Shown: positions 1 to 7,765 of the stretch, piece after piece
How the letters are laid out: each line of letters starts with the position of its first letter
Numbering within the stretch: position 1 is the first letter of the stretch
Origin: Anaerococcus sp.
Lineage (GTDB): Bacteria; Bacillota; Clostridia; Tissierellales; Peptoniphilaceae
NCBI RefSeq assembly: GCF_022770135.1
Contig: NZ_JALEIL010000023.1
Coordinates: 1 to 34,160, forward strand
DNA length: 34,160 bases
Direction: 5' to 3'
The notes under the pieces: model-generated
Databases searched by the model: none
Told to the model about the DNA's origin: nothing
The model's input: only the letters and a program-made list of their open reading frames with translations
Program-made: the position numbers and the translations under genes

Positions 1-147
1 ATGGTGATAATGCGCCAAGGCAAGTCTTTTAGGGTAGTAACAGATAGAGAGGTGTCCTGGTCCTTGGATGGAGAGTATGGTGGCTCAAGTACTGATGCAA
101 AAATCGAAATTTTAAATAAGAGAATTATGATAAAAAATGGCTTATAG
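1..147 (+). CDS. C-terminal fragment of a diacylglycerol/lipid kinase (YegS/BmrU family), 5' cut by window edge
   Basis: The frame is open from base 1 and stops at TAG 145-147. It gives 48 residues too short for the ORF track. The segment SWSLDGEYGGSS resembles the conserved C-terminal DGE strand of bacterial diacylglycerol/YegS-like lipid kinases, where a 'nlDGE' motif is followed by strands ending the protein. These enzymes phosphorylate diacylglycerol or related lipids at the membrane to recycle it into phospholipid synthesis. The ATG at base 1 is probably internal, since the kinase domain would lie upstream. The assignment rests on one short motif and is moderate. No clear terminator separates it from the next promoter. 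Confidence 0.5.
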   Translation: MVIMRQGKSFRVVTDREVSWSLDGEYGGSSTDAKIEILNKRIMIKNGL

Positions 148-191
148 GATTGAAAGAGCTGGGTGATTGTGATATACTGTTTTGTCTAGCA

Positions 192-220
192 TTTACTAAA
201 AGGGCCAAATAGGTTATAAT
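192..220 (+). promoter_or_regulatory. SigA-type promoter for the carD-gpm operon
   Basis: TTTACT (192-197), a 17-base spacer and a perfect TATAAT (215-220) precede the first gene by about 25 bases. A strong ribosome binding site, AGGAGG (235-240), follows. This is the only good promoter seen before the seven closely packed genes that follow. Confidence 0.65.
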
Positions 221-245
221 ATAATAGAGGACCTAGGAGGTAAAA

Positions 246-725
246 ATGTTTAAAATCGGCGATAAGATCGTATACCCAATGCATGGGGCAGGTACCATAG
301 ACTCTATTGAGAAAAAGGAGTTTTTGGGAGAAGTAAAGGATTATTTCATCCTAAAAATGCCAATAGGAGATATGGATATTTCAATACCTACAAGCAAAAT
401 CAATGAGATGAACATAAGAGATGTAATCACTAAGGAAGAAGGAGATGAGGTGCTTAAGATCCTCGACGACGAGCCTAGTGATATGAGTAATAACTGGACT
501 GTAAGATATAGACAAAACCAAGAGATCCTAAAGACCGGAGATATTTTTGAAATAGCCAAGATGGTGAGAAATCTAGCTATCCTTGATAATGACAAGGGAC
601 TTTCTACTACAGAGAAGAAACTTTTGAACAGGTCTAGGAGGATTCTTGCAAGTGAGCTAGTAATGGCAGGTTCTCTAAAGAAAGAAGAAGCGGAAGCGAT
701 GATAGACGAGTCTATAGGACTCTAA
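246..725 (+). CDS. CarD/CdnL family transcriptional regulator
   Basis: 159 residues, the usual CarD/CdnL length. The N-terminal half (about 1-60) is the CarD RNA-polymerase-interaction (Tudor-like) domain, starting FKIGDKIVYPMHGAG, a hallmark of the family and of the TRCF RID domain. The C-terminal half is helical and basic (KKLLNRSRRILASEL), as in the DNA-binding helical bundle of CarD. Such proteins bind the RNAP beta subunit and stabilise open promoter complexes, especially at rRNA promoters. AGGAGG lies 5 bases before the ATG. It is first in a tight operon, with 10 bases to the PIN/TRAM gene. CarD next to YacL-like PIN/TRAM and ispD is a common clostridial order. Confidence 0.9.
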   Translation: MFKIGDKIVYPMHGAGTIDSIEKKEFLGEVKDYFILKMPIGDMDISIPTSKINEMNIRDVITKEEGDEVLKILDDEPSDMSNNWTVRYRQNQEILKTGDIFEIAKMVRNLAILDNDKGLSTTEKKLLNRSRRILASELVMAGSLKKEEAEAMIDESIGL

Positions 726-735
726 GGAGAAGCAA

Positions 736-1839
736 ATGAAAAGAATAATTCGATTAGTGCTTTCAATAATCGGAGCTGTTCTTGGCATTGTGATCTTAAG
801 ACTTATAAATGCCGGCACGGATTTTTTACCAGGCGCCGGCTTTGTAAAGATTTTTGCTCATATTGCCGCAGCTTTATTGGGAGCATTAGTTTTTTATATG
901 CTGACGGACAAGTTTTCGGATAGGTTTCAGCAAGGATTTAATCTATTCGAGGAGAATTTAAAGAAAGTCCCGGCCAATAAACTGATTGTTGGAATTGTAG
1001 GAGCTATATTAGGATTTTTGATAGCAGCTTTGGTGACCAAACCCCTAACCGAACTAACCATTCCTTATGTAGGAAATCTAATTTTTGTGCTATTATCTAT
1101 TTTATTATATATAGGTTTAGGATATTTGGGCTGGAGAGTTGCATCCAATAATGCTGAAGACATATTAGGAATATTTCAGAAAAAAGAAAATAAGGAGACT
1201 AAGGATAACAAATCCTTTATCTTTGAGAGAAATAAACGCACAGCAAGCCCTAAAATTCTCGATACATCAGTTATAATTGATGGAAGAATCCTTGATATTA
1301 TAGAAACGGACTTTCTTGAAGGAGAGCTTATAGTAAGTGAGTTTGTCCTAGAAGAGCTCCAACACATAGCTGATTCCCCAGATGATCTTAAAAGAGAGAG
1401 GGGAAGAAGGGGTCTTGATACTATAAATAAAATCAAGGAAAATAACAAGATTAAGCTAAAGGTCACAAACAAAGACTATAAGGACATAAAGGAAGTAGAT
1501 TCCAAGCTCTTAAAGCTTGCAATTGATTTAAATGGCAAGGTCTTTACCAATGATTACAATCTTAACAAGGTAGCTGACGTACAGGGCATTCCTATATTAA
1601 ACATAAATGATTTGGCCAACGCCCTAAAGCCTGTAGTAATTCCTGGTGAGATGATGAGAATTGATGTCATCAAGGAAGGAAAGGGTAAAAATCAAGGAGT
1701 AGGCTATCTAGACGATGGAACTATGGTTGTTGTTGAAGACGGAATAAAGTATATCGACCAGACGATAGATGCTACAGTTACTTCTGTACTTCAGACATCA
1801 GCTGGAAGAATGATATTTGTAAGGCATAAGAATGATTGA
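736..1839 (+). CDS. PIN/TRAM domain membrane protein (YacL-like)
   Basis: 367 residues. The first ~135 hold about four hydrophobic membrane segments (near 5-25, 35-58, 83-102 and 108-132). A soluble PIN nuclease-fold domain follows (about 173-290). It begins ILDTSVIIDGRI and contains acidic residues in positions expected for a PIN metal site, including VFTNDYNLNKVA. The C-terminal ~70 residues fit a TRAM RNA-binding domain (GKNQGVGYLDDGTMVVVEDG). Together these match YacL of Bacillus, a membrane-anchored putative RNase of poorly defined function. The gene overlaps ispD by 8 bases, so translation is probably coupled. The family call is firm; substrate and catalytic activity cannot be read from sequence. 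Confidence 0.88.
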   Translation: MKRIIRLVLSIIGAVLGIVILRLINAGTDFLPGAGFVKIFAHIAAALLGALVFYMLTDKFSDRFQQGFNLFEENLKKVPANKLIVGIVGAILGFLIAALVTKPLTELTIPYVGNLIFVLLSILLYIGLGYLGWRVASNNAEDILGIFQKKENKETKDNKSFIFERNKRTASPKILDTSVIIDGRILDIIETDFLEGELIVSEFVLEELQHIADSPDDLKRERGRRGLDTINKIKENNKIKLKVTNKDYKDIKEVDSKLLKLAIDLNGKVFTNDYNLNKVADVQGIPILNINDLANALKPVVIPGEMMRIDVIKEGKGKNQGVGYLDDGTMVVVEDGIKYIDQTIDATVTSVLQTSAGRMIFVRHKND

Positions 1840-2536
1840 TGGAAAGTTTTTATCTGCAATAATTACAGCAGCAGGCTCAGGCCTTAGGATGAGATCAAAG
1901 ATTAATAAGCCCTACATAGAAGTAGGGGGCAGAAAAGTCCTAGAAATTACCCTAGATACTGTAAGTAAAATAAAAGAGATAGATGAGATAATCCTTGTCA
2001 TAAGAAAAGATGACGAAGATCTCATAAAAGATATTTTAGAAAAATATGATGGAAATATAAGATATGTATATGGTAGCACAACCAGGGAGCTTTCAACCTT
2101 TGAAGGTCTAAAAGCCCTTAATTCAAAAAGCGAATTGGTCTTAACTCATGATGGGGTAAGACCTTTTGCAAGCGAAGAACTTTTCCTAAAGACTATCAAT
2201 GCTTTAAGGAAAAATAAGGCCGTAATTACTGCTACCAAGTCAAAGGATACAGTAAAAATCATCAATGATGATATGTTCGTAGACTTTACTCCTAACAGGG
2301 ACTATGTCTACAACATCCAAACTCCCCAAGCCTTTGACAAAAAGCTTATATATGCCATGTATGAGAAATATCTTGCTAGCGAGTTTAAAGTAACAGATGA
2401 TTCCCAACTATTTGAATTCTTCGATAGGGATGAGAAGGTCAAGGTAGTTCATGGGGAATACTCGAATATTAAAATAACAACCCAAGAAGATATAATTTTC
2501 GCAAATGCATATCTTCAGAGGAAAAAGGACGTATAA
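1832..2536 (+). CDS. ispD: 2-C-methyl-D-erythritol 4-phosphate cytidylyltransferase
   Basis: 234 residues, normal for IspD. It catalyses the CTP-dependent step making CDP-methylerythritol in the MEP (non-mevalonate) isoprenoid pathway in the cytoplasm. The nucleotide-binding loop AAGSGLRM lies at residues 13-20, HDGVRPF matches the conserved D-(A/G)-x-R segment, and IQTPQAF is the family C-terminal signature. It overlaps the preceding gene by 8 bases, and its stop shares a base with the ispF start (TAATG). The ispD-ispF pairing is the classical arrangement and strengthens both calls. Confidence 0.96.
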   Translation: MIDGKFLSAIITAAGSGLRMRSKINKPYIEVGGRKVLEITLDTVSKIKEIDEIILVIRKDDEDLIKDILEKYDGNIRYVYGSTTRELSTFEGLKALNSKSELVLTHDGVRPFASEELFLKTINALRKNKAVITATKSKDTVKIINDDMFVDFTPNRDYVYNIQTPQAFDKKLIYAMYEKYLASEFKVTDDSQLFEFFDRDEKVKVVHGEYSNIKITTQEDIIFANAYLQRKKDV

Positions 2537-3012
2537 TGAGAATAGGAATTGGATATGATGTTCACAAACTAGTTGAGGGAAGAGACCTATACCTAGGAGG
2601 GCTCAAGGTTGATTATGATCTTGGGCTTTTGGGTCATTCTGATGCAGATGTACTAACTCATGCTATAATGGATGCCATCCTAGGAGCTCTTGCTAAGCCT
2701 GATATAGGAAATTTATTTCCAGATACAGATCCGGCCTATAAGGATATTTATTCTATAGAGCTTTTGGATAAGGTAGTAGCCCTTATGGAAGAAGAAGGCT
2801 ACAGAATTGGAAATCTCGATACAGTAACAATCTGCGAGAGGCCTAAAATTGCCCCAATTAGTGAAGACATCAGAAAGATTTTGGCAAAACATTTAAAAAC
2901 AGATATAGAAAATATTAGCGTCAAAGCTTCAACAAGCGAAAAGCTCGGCTTTACCGGCAGGGGCGAAGGAATTGAGGCTCGTGCAGTAGTTCTTTTAGAA
3001 AGAAGGAAATAA
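2536..3012 (+). CDS. ispF: 2-C-methyl-D-erythritol 2,4-cyclodiphosphate synthase
   Basis: 158 residues, full length for this trimeric zinc enzyme. It converts CDP-methylerythritol phosphate to the cyclic diphosphate of the MEP pathway. The metal ligands are visible: Asp8 and His10 in GYDVH, and His42 in [30 protein letters not shown] and the C-terminal [11 protein letters not shown] block are all standard. TAATG overlaps join it to ispD on one side and metK on the other, so this part of the operon is translationally coupled without spacer. Confidence 0.97.
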   Translation: MRIGIGYDVHKLVEGRDLYLGGLKVDYDLGLLGHSDADVLTHAIMDAILGALAKPDIGNLFPDTDPAYKDIYSIELLDKVVALMEEEGYRIGNLDTVTICERPKIAPISEDIRKILAKHLKTDIENISVKASTSEKLGFTGRGEGIEARAVVLLERRK

Positions 3013-4181
3013 TGAAAAGACTTATAACAAGTGAATCCGTAACAGAAGGACATCCTGATAAGGTATGCGATCAAATCTCTGATGCAATCTTAGATGAATG
3101 TCTAAAACAAGATAAAAATTCAAGAGTTGCCTGTGAGACAGTAACAACAACAGGTCTTGTCCTAGTTGTAGGAGAAATCTCAACAGAAGCCTATGCACCA
3201 ATAGAAAAAATCGTAAGGGATACTATAAAAGAAATAGGCTACGATGATCCAAGCTTAGGCTTTGACTACTCAAATGTAGCTGTCCTAACTTCTCTTATCG
3301 AGCAATCATCAGATATTGCCCAAGGAGTGGACTCAGCCCAAGATTATGAGACAAGTCACGAAGACTACGATAAGATTGGGGCAGGAGATCAAGGAATGGT
3401 ATTTGGTTATGCTGATAAGGAAAGTGATGAATATCTTCCTATATCAGTAGTCTATGCCCAAAAGCTATCCAAAAAGCTAAGCGATGTTAGACGTGACGAC
3501 ACCCTTTCTTATCTAAGACCAGACGGAAAGAGCCAAGTTACCGTAGAATACGATGATGGAGTTCTCAAAAGAATTGACTCAATCGTAATCTCTGCCCAAC
3601 ACAGCCCAGAAGTATCCTTAGAAAAAATTAAAGAAGATATCAAAAGAGAAGTGATCGATAAGGTAATTGATTCTTCCCTAATGGATGAGGATACTAAGAT
3701 TTACGTAAACCCAACAGGCAAGTTTGTAATCGGAGGACCTAAGGGCGACAGCGGACTTACAGGAAGAAAAATAATAGTAGATACCTATGGTGGATATTCT
3801 AAGTCAGGTGGAGGAGCCTTCTCAGGAAAAGATCCAACAAAGGTAGATAGATCTGCAGCCTACATGGCAAGATATGCAGCCAAAAACATGGTTGCAGCAG
3901 GACTTGCTGATAAGTTAGAAATCGGCTTATCTTATGCTATAGGAGTTGCAAGACCCCTATCAATCTATGTAGATAGCTTTGGTACAGGAAAATATGACGA
4001 TGAGAAACTTCTAGAGATTGTAAAAGAAAATTTTGACTTTAGACCTCAAGCTATAATAGATAAACTCGACCTTAGAAGACCAATCTACAAAAAAACTGCA
4101 GCCTTTGGTCACTTTGGAAGAGATGACAATGACTTTACTTGGGAAAGAGTCGATAAGATTGATGAATTAAAGAAATACTAG
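3012..4181 (+). CDS. metK: S-adenosylmethionine synthetase
   Basis: 389 residues, typical for MetK. It makes S-adenosylmethionine from methionine and ATP. The N-terminus [19 protein letters not shown], the hexapeptide GAGDQG with MVFGYA, and the P-loop-like [16 protein letters not shown] are all present and intact. The three-domain length and the C-terminal GHFGR segment are normal. Its ATG overlaps the ispF stop, and mreB follows after 9 bases. SAM is needed by radical-SAM and methyltransferase enzymes, including tRNA modification, but no SAM riboswitch was seen: control appears to be through the operon promoter. Confidence 0.98.
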   Translation: MKRLITSESVTEGHPDKVCDQISDAILDECLKQDKNSRVACETVTTTGLVLVVGEISTEAYAPIEKIVRDTIKEIGYDDPSLGFDYSNVAVLTSLIEQSSDIAQGVDSAQDYETSHEDYDKIGAGDQGMVFGYADKESDEYLPISVVYAQKLSKKLSDVRRDDTLSYLRPDGKSQVTVEYDDGVLKRIDSIVISAQHSPEVSLEKIKEDIKREVIDKVIDSSLMDEDTKIYVNPTGKFVIGGPKGDSGLTGRKIIVDTYGGYSKSGGGAFSGKDPTKVDRSAAYMARYAAKNMVAAGLADKLEIGLSYAIGVARPLSIYVDSFGTGKYDDEKLLEIVKENFDFRPQAIIDKLDLRRPIYKKTAAFGHFGRDDNDFTWERVDKIDELKKY

Positions 4182-4190
4182 GGAGATGAT

Positions 4191-5240
4191 ATGGCAAGAC
4201 TAAGAAAATCTATAGCGATAGATTTAGGAACTGCTTCTGTCCTAGTGTATGTCGCTGGCAAGGGAATAGTTCTAGAAGAGCCTTCTGTCATAGCGATAGA
4301 TGTACTAACTGATGAGATACTTGCGGTAGGTAGCGAGGCGAAAAAGCTTATCGGAAGGACTCCGGGTAATATCAAGGCCATCATGCCTATGAAAGATGGG
4401 GTGATTTCTGACTTTAAAGCTACAGAAAGAATGCTAAAATATTTCTTGGATAAGGCAGTTAAGAAAACCTTGCTCAAACCAGACCTATTAATCTGTGTTC
4501 CATCAAGATCAAGTCAAGTCGAAAAAAGAGCAGTCCTTGCGGCAAGTGATAATGCAGGAAGTCATAGGACCTATCTAATAGAAGAGCCATTAGCTGCAGC
4601 TATAGGAGCAGGATGTGATATAACCGATCCAGGTGGAAGCCTTGTGATAGACATCGGAGGAGGAACCTGTGATATTGCAGTCATATCTATGGGCCAAGTT
4701 GTAGCTAGTAGGTCTGTTAATACAGCAGGACTTTCCTTTGATAAAAAAATAAAAGACTACATCAGGCAAAGATATGGTATATTAATAGGGGATAGTAAAT
4801 CCGAAGAGATTAAAATCGAAGCAGGACTTGTAGGAAGTGAGCAATCTATAGAAGTAAGTGGAAGGTCTATATCAAATGGACTCCCACAAAAAATCTTCCT
4901 TCCAGTTGCAGAAATCTACGATGCTATAAGGCCTGAGATTGATTTGATCATAAATGGGGTGAAGAAAGTACTAGAAGTAACACCACCAGAGCTTCAATCT
5001 GATATATACGATAGGGAGATAATCCTTACAGGCGGGGGAGCTTACACTCTAGGCCTTAGACAAAGACTTACAGAAAAGCTTCAAATCGAAGCGAAAATCG
5101 CAGATGATGCGACAGAGTGTGTTATCATAGGTACATCCAAGGCCCTAAACTGGATGGATTCCCTAGATGAAGAGAGAAATGATGCCATCAAAGGCAAACA
5201 AAAAGAGTTAGAAATGGACGAGAAATTAAGGAGAAGATAA
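4191..5240 (+). CDS. mreB: MreB/Mbl family actin-like rod-shape protein
   Basis: 349 residues. The actin-fold signatures are clear: [14 protein letters not shown] (phosphate 1 loop), [17 protein letters not shown] (phosphate 2), [11 protein letters not shown], and [13 protein letters not shown] in the adenosine region. MreB polymerises under the membrane and positions cell-wall synthesis. No mreC or mreD lies beside it, unlike the standard mreBCD cluster; it sits instead between metK and phosphoglycerate mutase. A charged tail of about 25 residues (ending KLRRR) follows the core. It could equally be an Mbl or MreBH paralogue, since sequence alone does not separate them. SD GGGAGATG lies just upstream, and the stop overlaps the next start. 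Confidence 0.9.
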   Translation: MARLRKSIAIDLGTASVLVYVAGKGIVLEEPSVIAIDVLTDEILAVGSEAKKLIGRTPGNIKAIMPMKDGVISDFKATERMLKYFLDKAVKKTLLKPDLLICVPSRSSQVEKRAVLAASDNAGSHRTYLIEEPLAAAIGAGCDITDPGGSLVIDIGGGTCDIAVISMGQVVASRSVNTAGLSFDKKIKDYIRQRYGILIGDSKSEEIKIEAGLVGSEQSIEVSGRSISNGLPQKIFLPVAEIYDAIRPEIDLIINGVKKVLEVTPPELQSDIYDREIILTGGGAYTLGLRQRLTEKLQIEAKIADDATECVIIGTSKALNWMDSLDEERNDAIKGKQKELEMDEKLRRR

Positions 5241-5929
5241 TGACAAAAAAATTAGTTCTAGTAAGACACGGTCAAAGTGAATGGAACCTTGCCAACAAAT
5301 TTACAGGTTGGGTTGACGTAAACCTATCTGAAAAAGGGGAAGAAGAAGCTAAAGAAGCTGGTAGAAAAATCAAAGAAGCAGGAATAATGTTTGACCATGC
5401 TCACACATCAGTTCTAACAAGAGCAATCAAAACTTGTAACTATGCCCTTGAATACTCAGGACAAATGTTCGTTCCAGTAGAAAAATCTTGGAGACTAAAC
5501 GAAAGACATTACGGAGCTCTTCAAGGACTAAACAAGGCTGAAACAGCTGAAAAATACGGAGATGAACAAGTTCACATCTGGAGAAGAAGCTACGATACAC
5601 TTCCACCAGAACTAAGTGAAGAAGAAGCTAAAAAACAAGCAGAACTTCCAATGTTCAAACACCTTCCAGCTGACGTTGTTCCAACAGCAGAAAACCTAAA
5701 AGTAACTCTTGATAGAGTGCTTCCTTACTACTTCGACCACATTGCTCCACAACTTCTTGATGGAGAAACAGTCCTAGTAGCAGCTCACGGAAACAGCCTA
5801 AGAGCCCTAGCAAAACACCTAGAGAAAATCTCTGACGAAGATATCATGGGCCTTGAAATTCCAACAGGCCAACCACTAGTTTACGAACTAGATGATGAGC
5901 TAAATGTAGTTAAAAAATACTATCTATAA
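5240..5929 (+). CDS. gpmA: 2,3-bisphosphoglycerate-dependent phosphoglycerate mutase
   Basis: 229 residues, the usual size of bacterial dPGM. It interconverts 3- and 2-phosphoglycerate in glycolysis. [10 protein letters not shown] carries the phospho-acceptor His10, [15 protein letters not shown] is the conserved substrate-site block, [12 protein letters not shown] follows, and [14 protein letters not shown] holds the second catalytic histidine. It is the last gene of the carD operon; its ATG overlaps the mreB stop. Codons are rather uniform (frequent CCA, ACA and CTT), which would fit high expression. A terminator hairpin follows about 65 bases downstream. Confidence 0.96.
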   Translation: MTKKLVLVRHGQSEWNLANKFTGWVDVNLSEKGEEEAKEAGRKIKEAGIMFDHAHTSVLTRAIKTCNYALEYSGQMFVPVEKSWRLNERHYGALQGLNKAETAEKYGDEQVHIWRRSYDTLPPELSEEEAKKQAELPMFKHLPADVVPTAENLKVTLDRVLPYYFDHIAPQLLDGETVLVAAHGNSLRALAKHLEKISDEDIMGLEIPTGQPLVYELDDELNVVKKYYL

Positions 5930-5947
5930 GATAAAGGAGGATGATAG

Positions 5948-6000
5948 CTCCCTTCTTTAGACAAAGATAAATATTATCTATTCGGTCTAAGTTAAGGGAG
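5948..6000 (+). promoter_or_regulatory. Possible anti-terminator pairing upstream of the gpmA terminator
   Basis: CTCCCTT (5948-5954) can pair with AAGGGAG (5994-6000), and TAGAC (5958-5962) with GTCTA (5985-5989), giving a two-part stem. The same AAGGGAG is the 5' arm of the terminator stem at 5994-6015, so the two structures exclude each other. That layout is typical of attenuators, but there is no gene close downstream that obviously needs it and the pairing may be chance. Confidence 0.3.
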
Positions 6001-6015
6001 TTATTAACTCCTTTT
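5994..6015 (+). terminator. Rho-independent terminator after gpmA
   Basis: AAGGGAGTT, loop ATT, then AACTCCTTT gives a stem of up to 9 pairs including one G-U, with the T-run at its 3' end (TTTT, 6012-6015). It ends the carD-gpmA operon. Confidence 0.6.
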
Positions 6016-6069
6016 AAAGTACAGAAATTTATATAGGAATAAATTGATCTAATTATGTAGGGTCAGGAC

Positions 6070-6116
6070 TTGATAAATTGCTATTTTTTGCGGGATTTAT
6101 CAATTTGTGGTAAAAT
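6070..6116 (+). promoter_or_regulatory. Promoter of the orphan regulator with overlapping 9-bp inverted repeat
   Basis: TTGCGG (6088-6093), 17 bases, then an extended -10 TGGTAAAAT (TAAAAT 6111-6116). A perfect inverted repeat, TTGATAAAT (6070-6078) and ATTTATCAA (6095-6103), spans the -35 element. This placement fits a repressor operator, possibly for autoregulation by the gene that follows. A further weak hairpin, AAGGTGC/GCACTTT (6125-6144), lies in the leader. Confidence 0.5.
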
Positions 6117-6182
6117 TAACTCTGAAGGTGCGCTAGTGCACTTTCTCTATTTTGGAATTAATCCTTGGATATGGAGGAGAGT

Positions 6183-6842
6183 ATGAGAATTCTATCTGTA
6201 GAGAATGAGAATGGGGTATCCTCACTTATTAATTCTCGTTTCAATAAAAGTGAAGTACTTGTAGAAAAAATCGATTCAGTAGACGATCTCTTGTTTAGGG
6301 ACTTAGGAGGAGTCGATCTAATCTTAGTCGACATGACCCACAACAAGTGCTTGCAAGTTATACAATTTATAAAACAAAAGACAAAAATCCCTGTCATATA
6401 TCTAACAGAGAGATATAAGAAAAACCCTTACGAGGCAGAAATTGATGATAAGGAATTTGTCATTCATTCTGTGACTAGGCAGGAATTTATTAAGGATGTC
6501 TTTAGGAAAGTAGAAGAGCTAAGGGAAGCCAACATCATAAGCATGGGCATCTGCAGTCTCGAAGAAGATAATGGGATTTTTAGAATTGGCAATGATATCC
6601 TAGATCTAACCAAAAGCGAGATAGCGATTTGCTCAATTCTGATCAAAAACATGGGAAGGATCCTAAGTAAGGAAGAAATAGTTGAAGAAATGGCCCAAAA
6701 AGGCTTTGACACAACTGAAAGATCAGTCAGAGAGTACATAAGAAAGATTAGAAGCCAATTCAAAAAAGCAAAGCTCAGTCCTATAAAGACAGTAAACAAG
6801 AAGGGCTACAAATGGGTCCTAGATAAGTGTGAAAACGAATAG
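6183..6842 (+). CDS. Orphan response-regulator-like protein: degenerate receiver plus OmpR-type winged helix
   Basis: 219 residues from ATG 6183, chosen because GGAGGAGA lies just upstream; the ORF track's TTG at 6165 lacks such a site. Residues 1-120 resemble a receiver: LILVDMT gives a candidate Asp50. The usual paired acidic residues after strand 1 are reduced to ENE, and the lysine expected near strand 5 is missing (HSVTRQEF), suggesting a pseudo-receiver not driven by normal phosphorylation. Residues 130-219 are a winged-helix domain (TKSEIAICSILIKNMGRILSKEEI, VREYIRKIRSQF, TVNKKGYKWV). No histidine kinase is adjacent. It lies upstream of the FMN riboswitch-ribU unit, which has its own promoter. 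Target genes are unknown; autoregulation is possible. Confidence 0.8.
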   Translation: MRILSVENENGVSSLINSRFNKSEVLVEKIDSVDDLLFRDLGGVDLILVDMTHNKCLQVIQFIKQKTKIPVIYLTERYKKNPYEAEIDDKEFVIHSVTRQEFIKDVFRKVEELREANIISMGICSLEEDNGIFRIGNDILDLTKSEIAICSILIKNMGRILSKEEIVEEMAQKGFDTTERSVREYIRKIRSQFKKAKLSPIKTVNKKGYKWVLDKCENE

Positions 6843-6850
6843 CATTTTTA

Positions 6851-6878
6851 TTGCAAAAGATCTTTTATCTGGTATAAT
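6851..6878 (+). promoter_or_regulatory. Promoter of the FMN riboswitch/ribU transcript
   Basis: TTGCAA (6851-6856), 16 bases, then TATAAT (6873-6878) with an extended -10 TGG in front. A 12-base perfect palindrome AAAAGATCTTTT (6855-6866) starts in the -35 hexamer and fills the first part of the spacer, a position where a bound protein would block RNA polymerase. The predicted start site lies about 30 bases before the aptamer. Confidence 0.7.
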
Positions 6879-6916
6879 GAGTTTAAGAAATAAACTAAAT
6901 ATTATCGCTTAGCGAT

Positions 6917-7024
6917 ATCTTCAGGGAAAGGTGAAATTCCTTAACCGGCGGTAAAGTCCGCGAGTCTATTCGACTGAATTGGTGCAATTCCAATACCGAC
7001 AGTAAAGTCTGGATGAAAGAAGAT
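6917..7024 (+). promoter_or_regulatory. FMN riboswitch (RFN element) aptamer
   Basis: The conserved RFN blocks occur in order: AGGGAAAGGTGAAATTCC, ACCGGCGGTAAAGTCCGCGA, TTGGTGCAATTCCAATACCGACAGT, AAAGTCTGGATGAAAGAAG. Closing stem P1 is ATCTTC (6917-6922) with GAAGAT (7019-7024). The element senses flavin mononucleotide and reduces expression of riboflavin uptake or synthesis genes when FMN is plentiful. Here it lies 64 bases upstream of ribU, the expected target. A small stem ATCGC/GCGAT (6904-6916) just 5' of it overlaps the antiterminator strand. Confidence 0.96.
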
Positions 7025-7044
7025 TAATTGTAATCTGCTTTTTT

Positions 7045-7067
7045 TGCCCTGATATCGGGCATTTTTT
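7045..7067 (+). terminator. Expression-platform terminator of the FMN riboswitch
   Basis: TGCCC (7045-7049), loop TGATATC, GGGCA (7057-7061), then six T. The 5' arm and loop, CCCTGATATCG (7047-7057), are complementary to CGATATCTTCAGGG (6913-6926) at the start of the aptamer: CAGGG/CCCTG and CGATAT/ATATCG pair with a three-base bulge. That long-range pairing would be the antiterminator in the absence of FMN, because it uses the 5' strand of P1. A second hairpin, AGATTA/TAATCT (7021-7036), followed by TTTTTTT, overlaps the 3' strand of P1. Confidence 0.7.
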
Positions 7068-7087
7068 ATTGCCCATAAGGAGGAAGT

Positions 7088-7684
7088 ATGAATAGAAGTA
7101 AGACATTTAGTTTAAACTCAGTTGTTAAAGTTGGTATCTTGGCAGCCTTTGCCTATGTATTGATGTTTATCCAGTTCCCAATACCAATAGCCCCACCTTT
7201 TATGAAGGTTGACCTAGCTGATGTGCCAGCCCTTATCGGTGGCTTTGCAATGGGACCTTGGTATGGTGTTTTGATTCAACTTATCAAAAATATCTTAAAT
7301 CTAACAAAGACTACTACAGGGGGAGTTGGAGAGCTTTCTAACTTCATAGTTGGGGCAGTTTTTGTTTATGTTTCATCAAGTATTTATAAAAATAGAAAGA
7401 CTAAAAAGACAGCTATATTTTCTCTAGCTCTTGGAGTTATTGCAATGACAGCAGTTGCTACACTTTCAAACGCCTTTATAGTTTTCCCAACCTATGCTAA
7501 GGTTATGGGCCTTGACCTAAATGCCTTTGTGGGTATGACTGCTAAGACAAATGGTCTAGTTAAAAGCTACTTCAGCCTAATGCTTTTATCTATTGCACCA
7601 TTTAATATTGTCAAAGGTTTTGTAGCGAGTTTTGTAACAGAATTAATTTATAAAAGAGTTTCCCCAATCATCAAAAGAGGATAA
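7088..7684 (+). CDS. ribU: ECF transporter riboflavin-specific S component
   Basis: 198 residues with about six hydrophobic segments, the usual size for RibU. The start region is VVKVGILAAFAYVLMFIQFPIPIAPPFMKVDLADVPALIGGFAMGPW; the FPIP and KVDxADxPAL motifs are characteristic of RibU. It binds riboflavin at the membrane and works with a shared energy-coupling module (EcfA, EcfA', EcfT), which is not in this window. The FMN riboswitch directly upstream gives independent support. GGAGG lies 4-5 bases before the ATG, and its own terminator follows, so it is monocistronic. Confidence 0.95.
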   Translation: MNRSKTFSLNSVVKVGILAAFAYVLMFIQFPIPIAPPFMKVDLADVPALIGGFAMGPWYGVLIQLIKNILNLTKTTTGGVGELSNFIVGAVFVYVSSSIYKNRKTKKTAIFSLALGVIAMTAVATLSNAFIVFPTYAKVMGLDLNAFVGMTAKTNGLVKSYFSLMLLSIAPFNIVKGFVASFVTELIYKRVSPIIKRG

Positions 7685-7697
7685 GAAGTGATTCTTA

Positions 7698-7726
7698 AGC
7701 TCAATCATTATGGTTGGGCTTTTTTT
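7698..7726 (+). terminator. Rho-independent terminator after ribU
   Basis: AGCTCAATC, loop ATTAT, GGTTGGGCT gives a 9-pair stem (with G-U pairs) followed by a run of T. It ends the ribU transcript. Confidence 0.85.
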
Positions 7727-7748
7727 ATTGGGTCTTCTTTAGTATAAT
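7721..7748 (+). promoter_or_regulatory. Probable promoter of the tsaE-tsaB-rimI-tsaD operon
   Basis: A perfect TATAAT (7743-7748) lies about 18 bases before the tsaE start. The -35 region is poor: the T-run of the preceding terminator (TTTTTT, 7721-7726) is 16 bases upstream. The -10 call is fair, the -35 weak. Confidence 0.4.
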
Positions 7749-7765
7749 AGAAGCTAAGAGGAATT

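Noticed and set aside
6012-6182. Possible small RNA between gpmA and the orphan regulator
   Set aside because: Only a weak leader hairpin and one promoter are seen, and the promoter is well placed for the downstream gene. No terminator follows within the gap.
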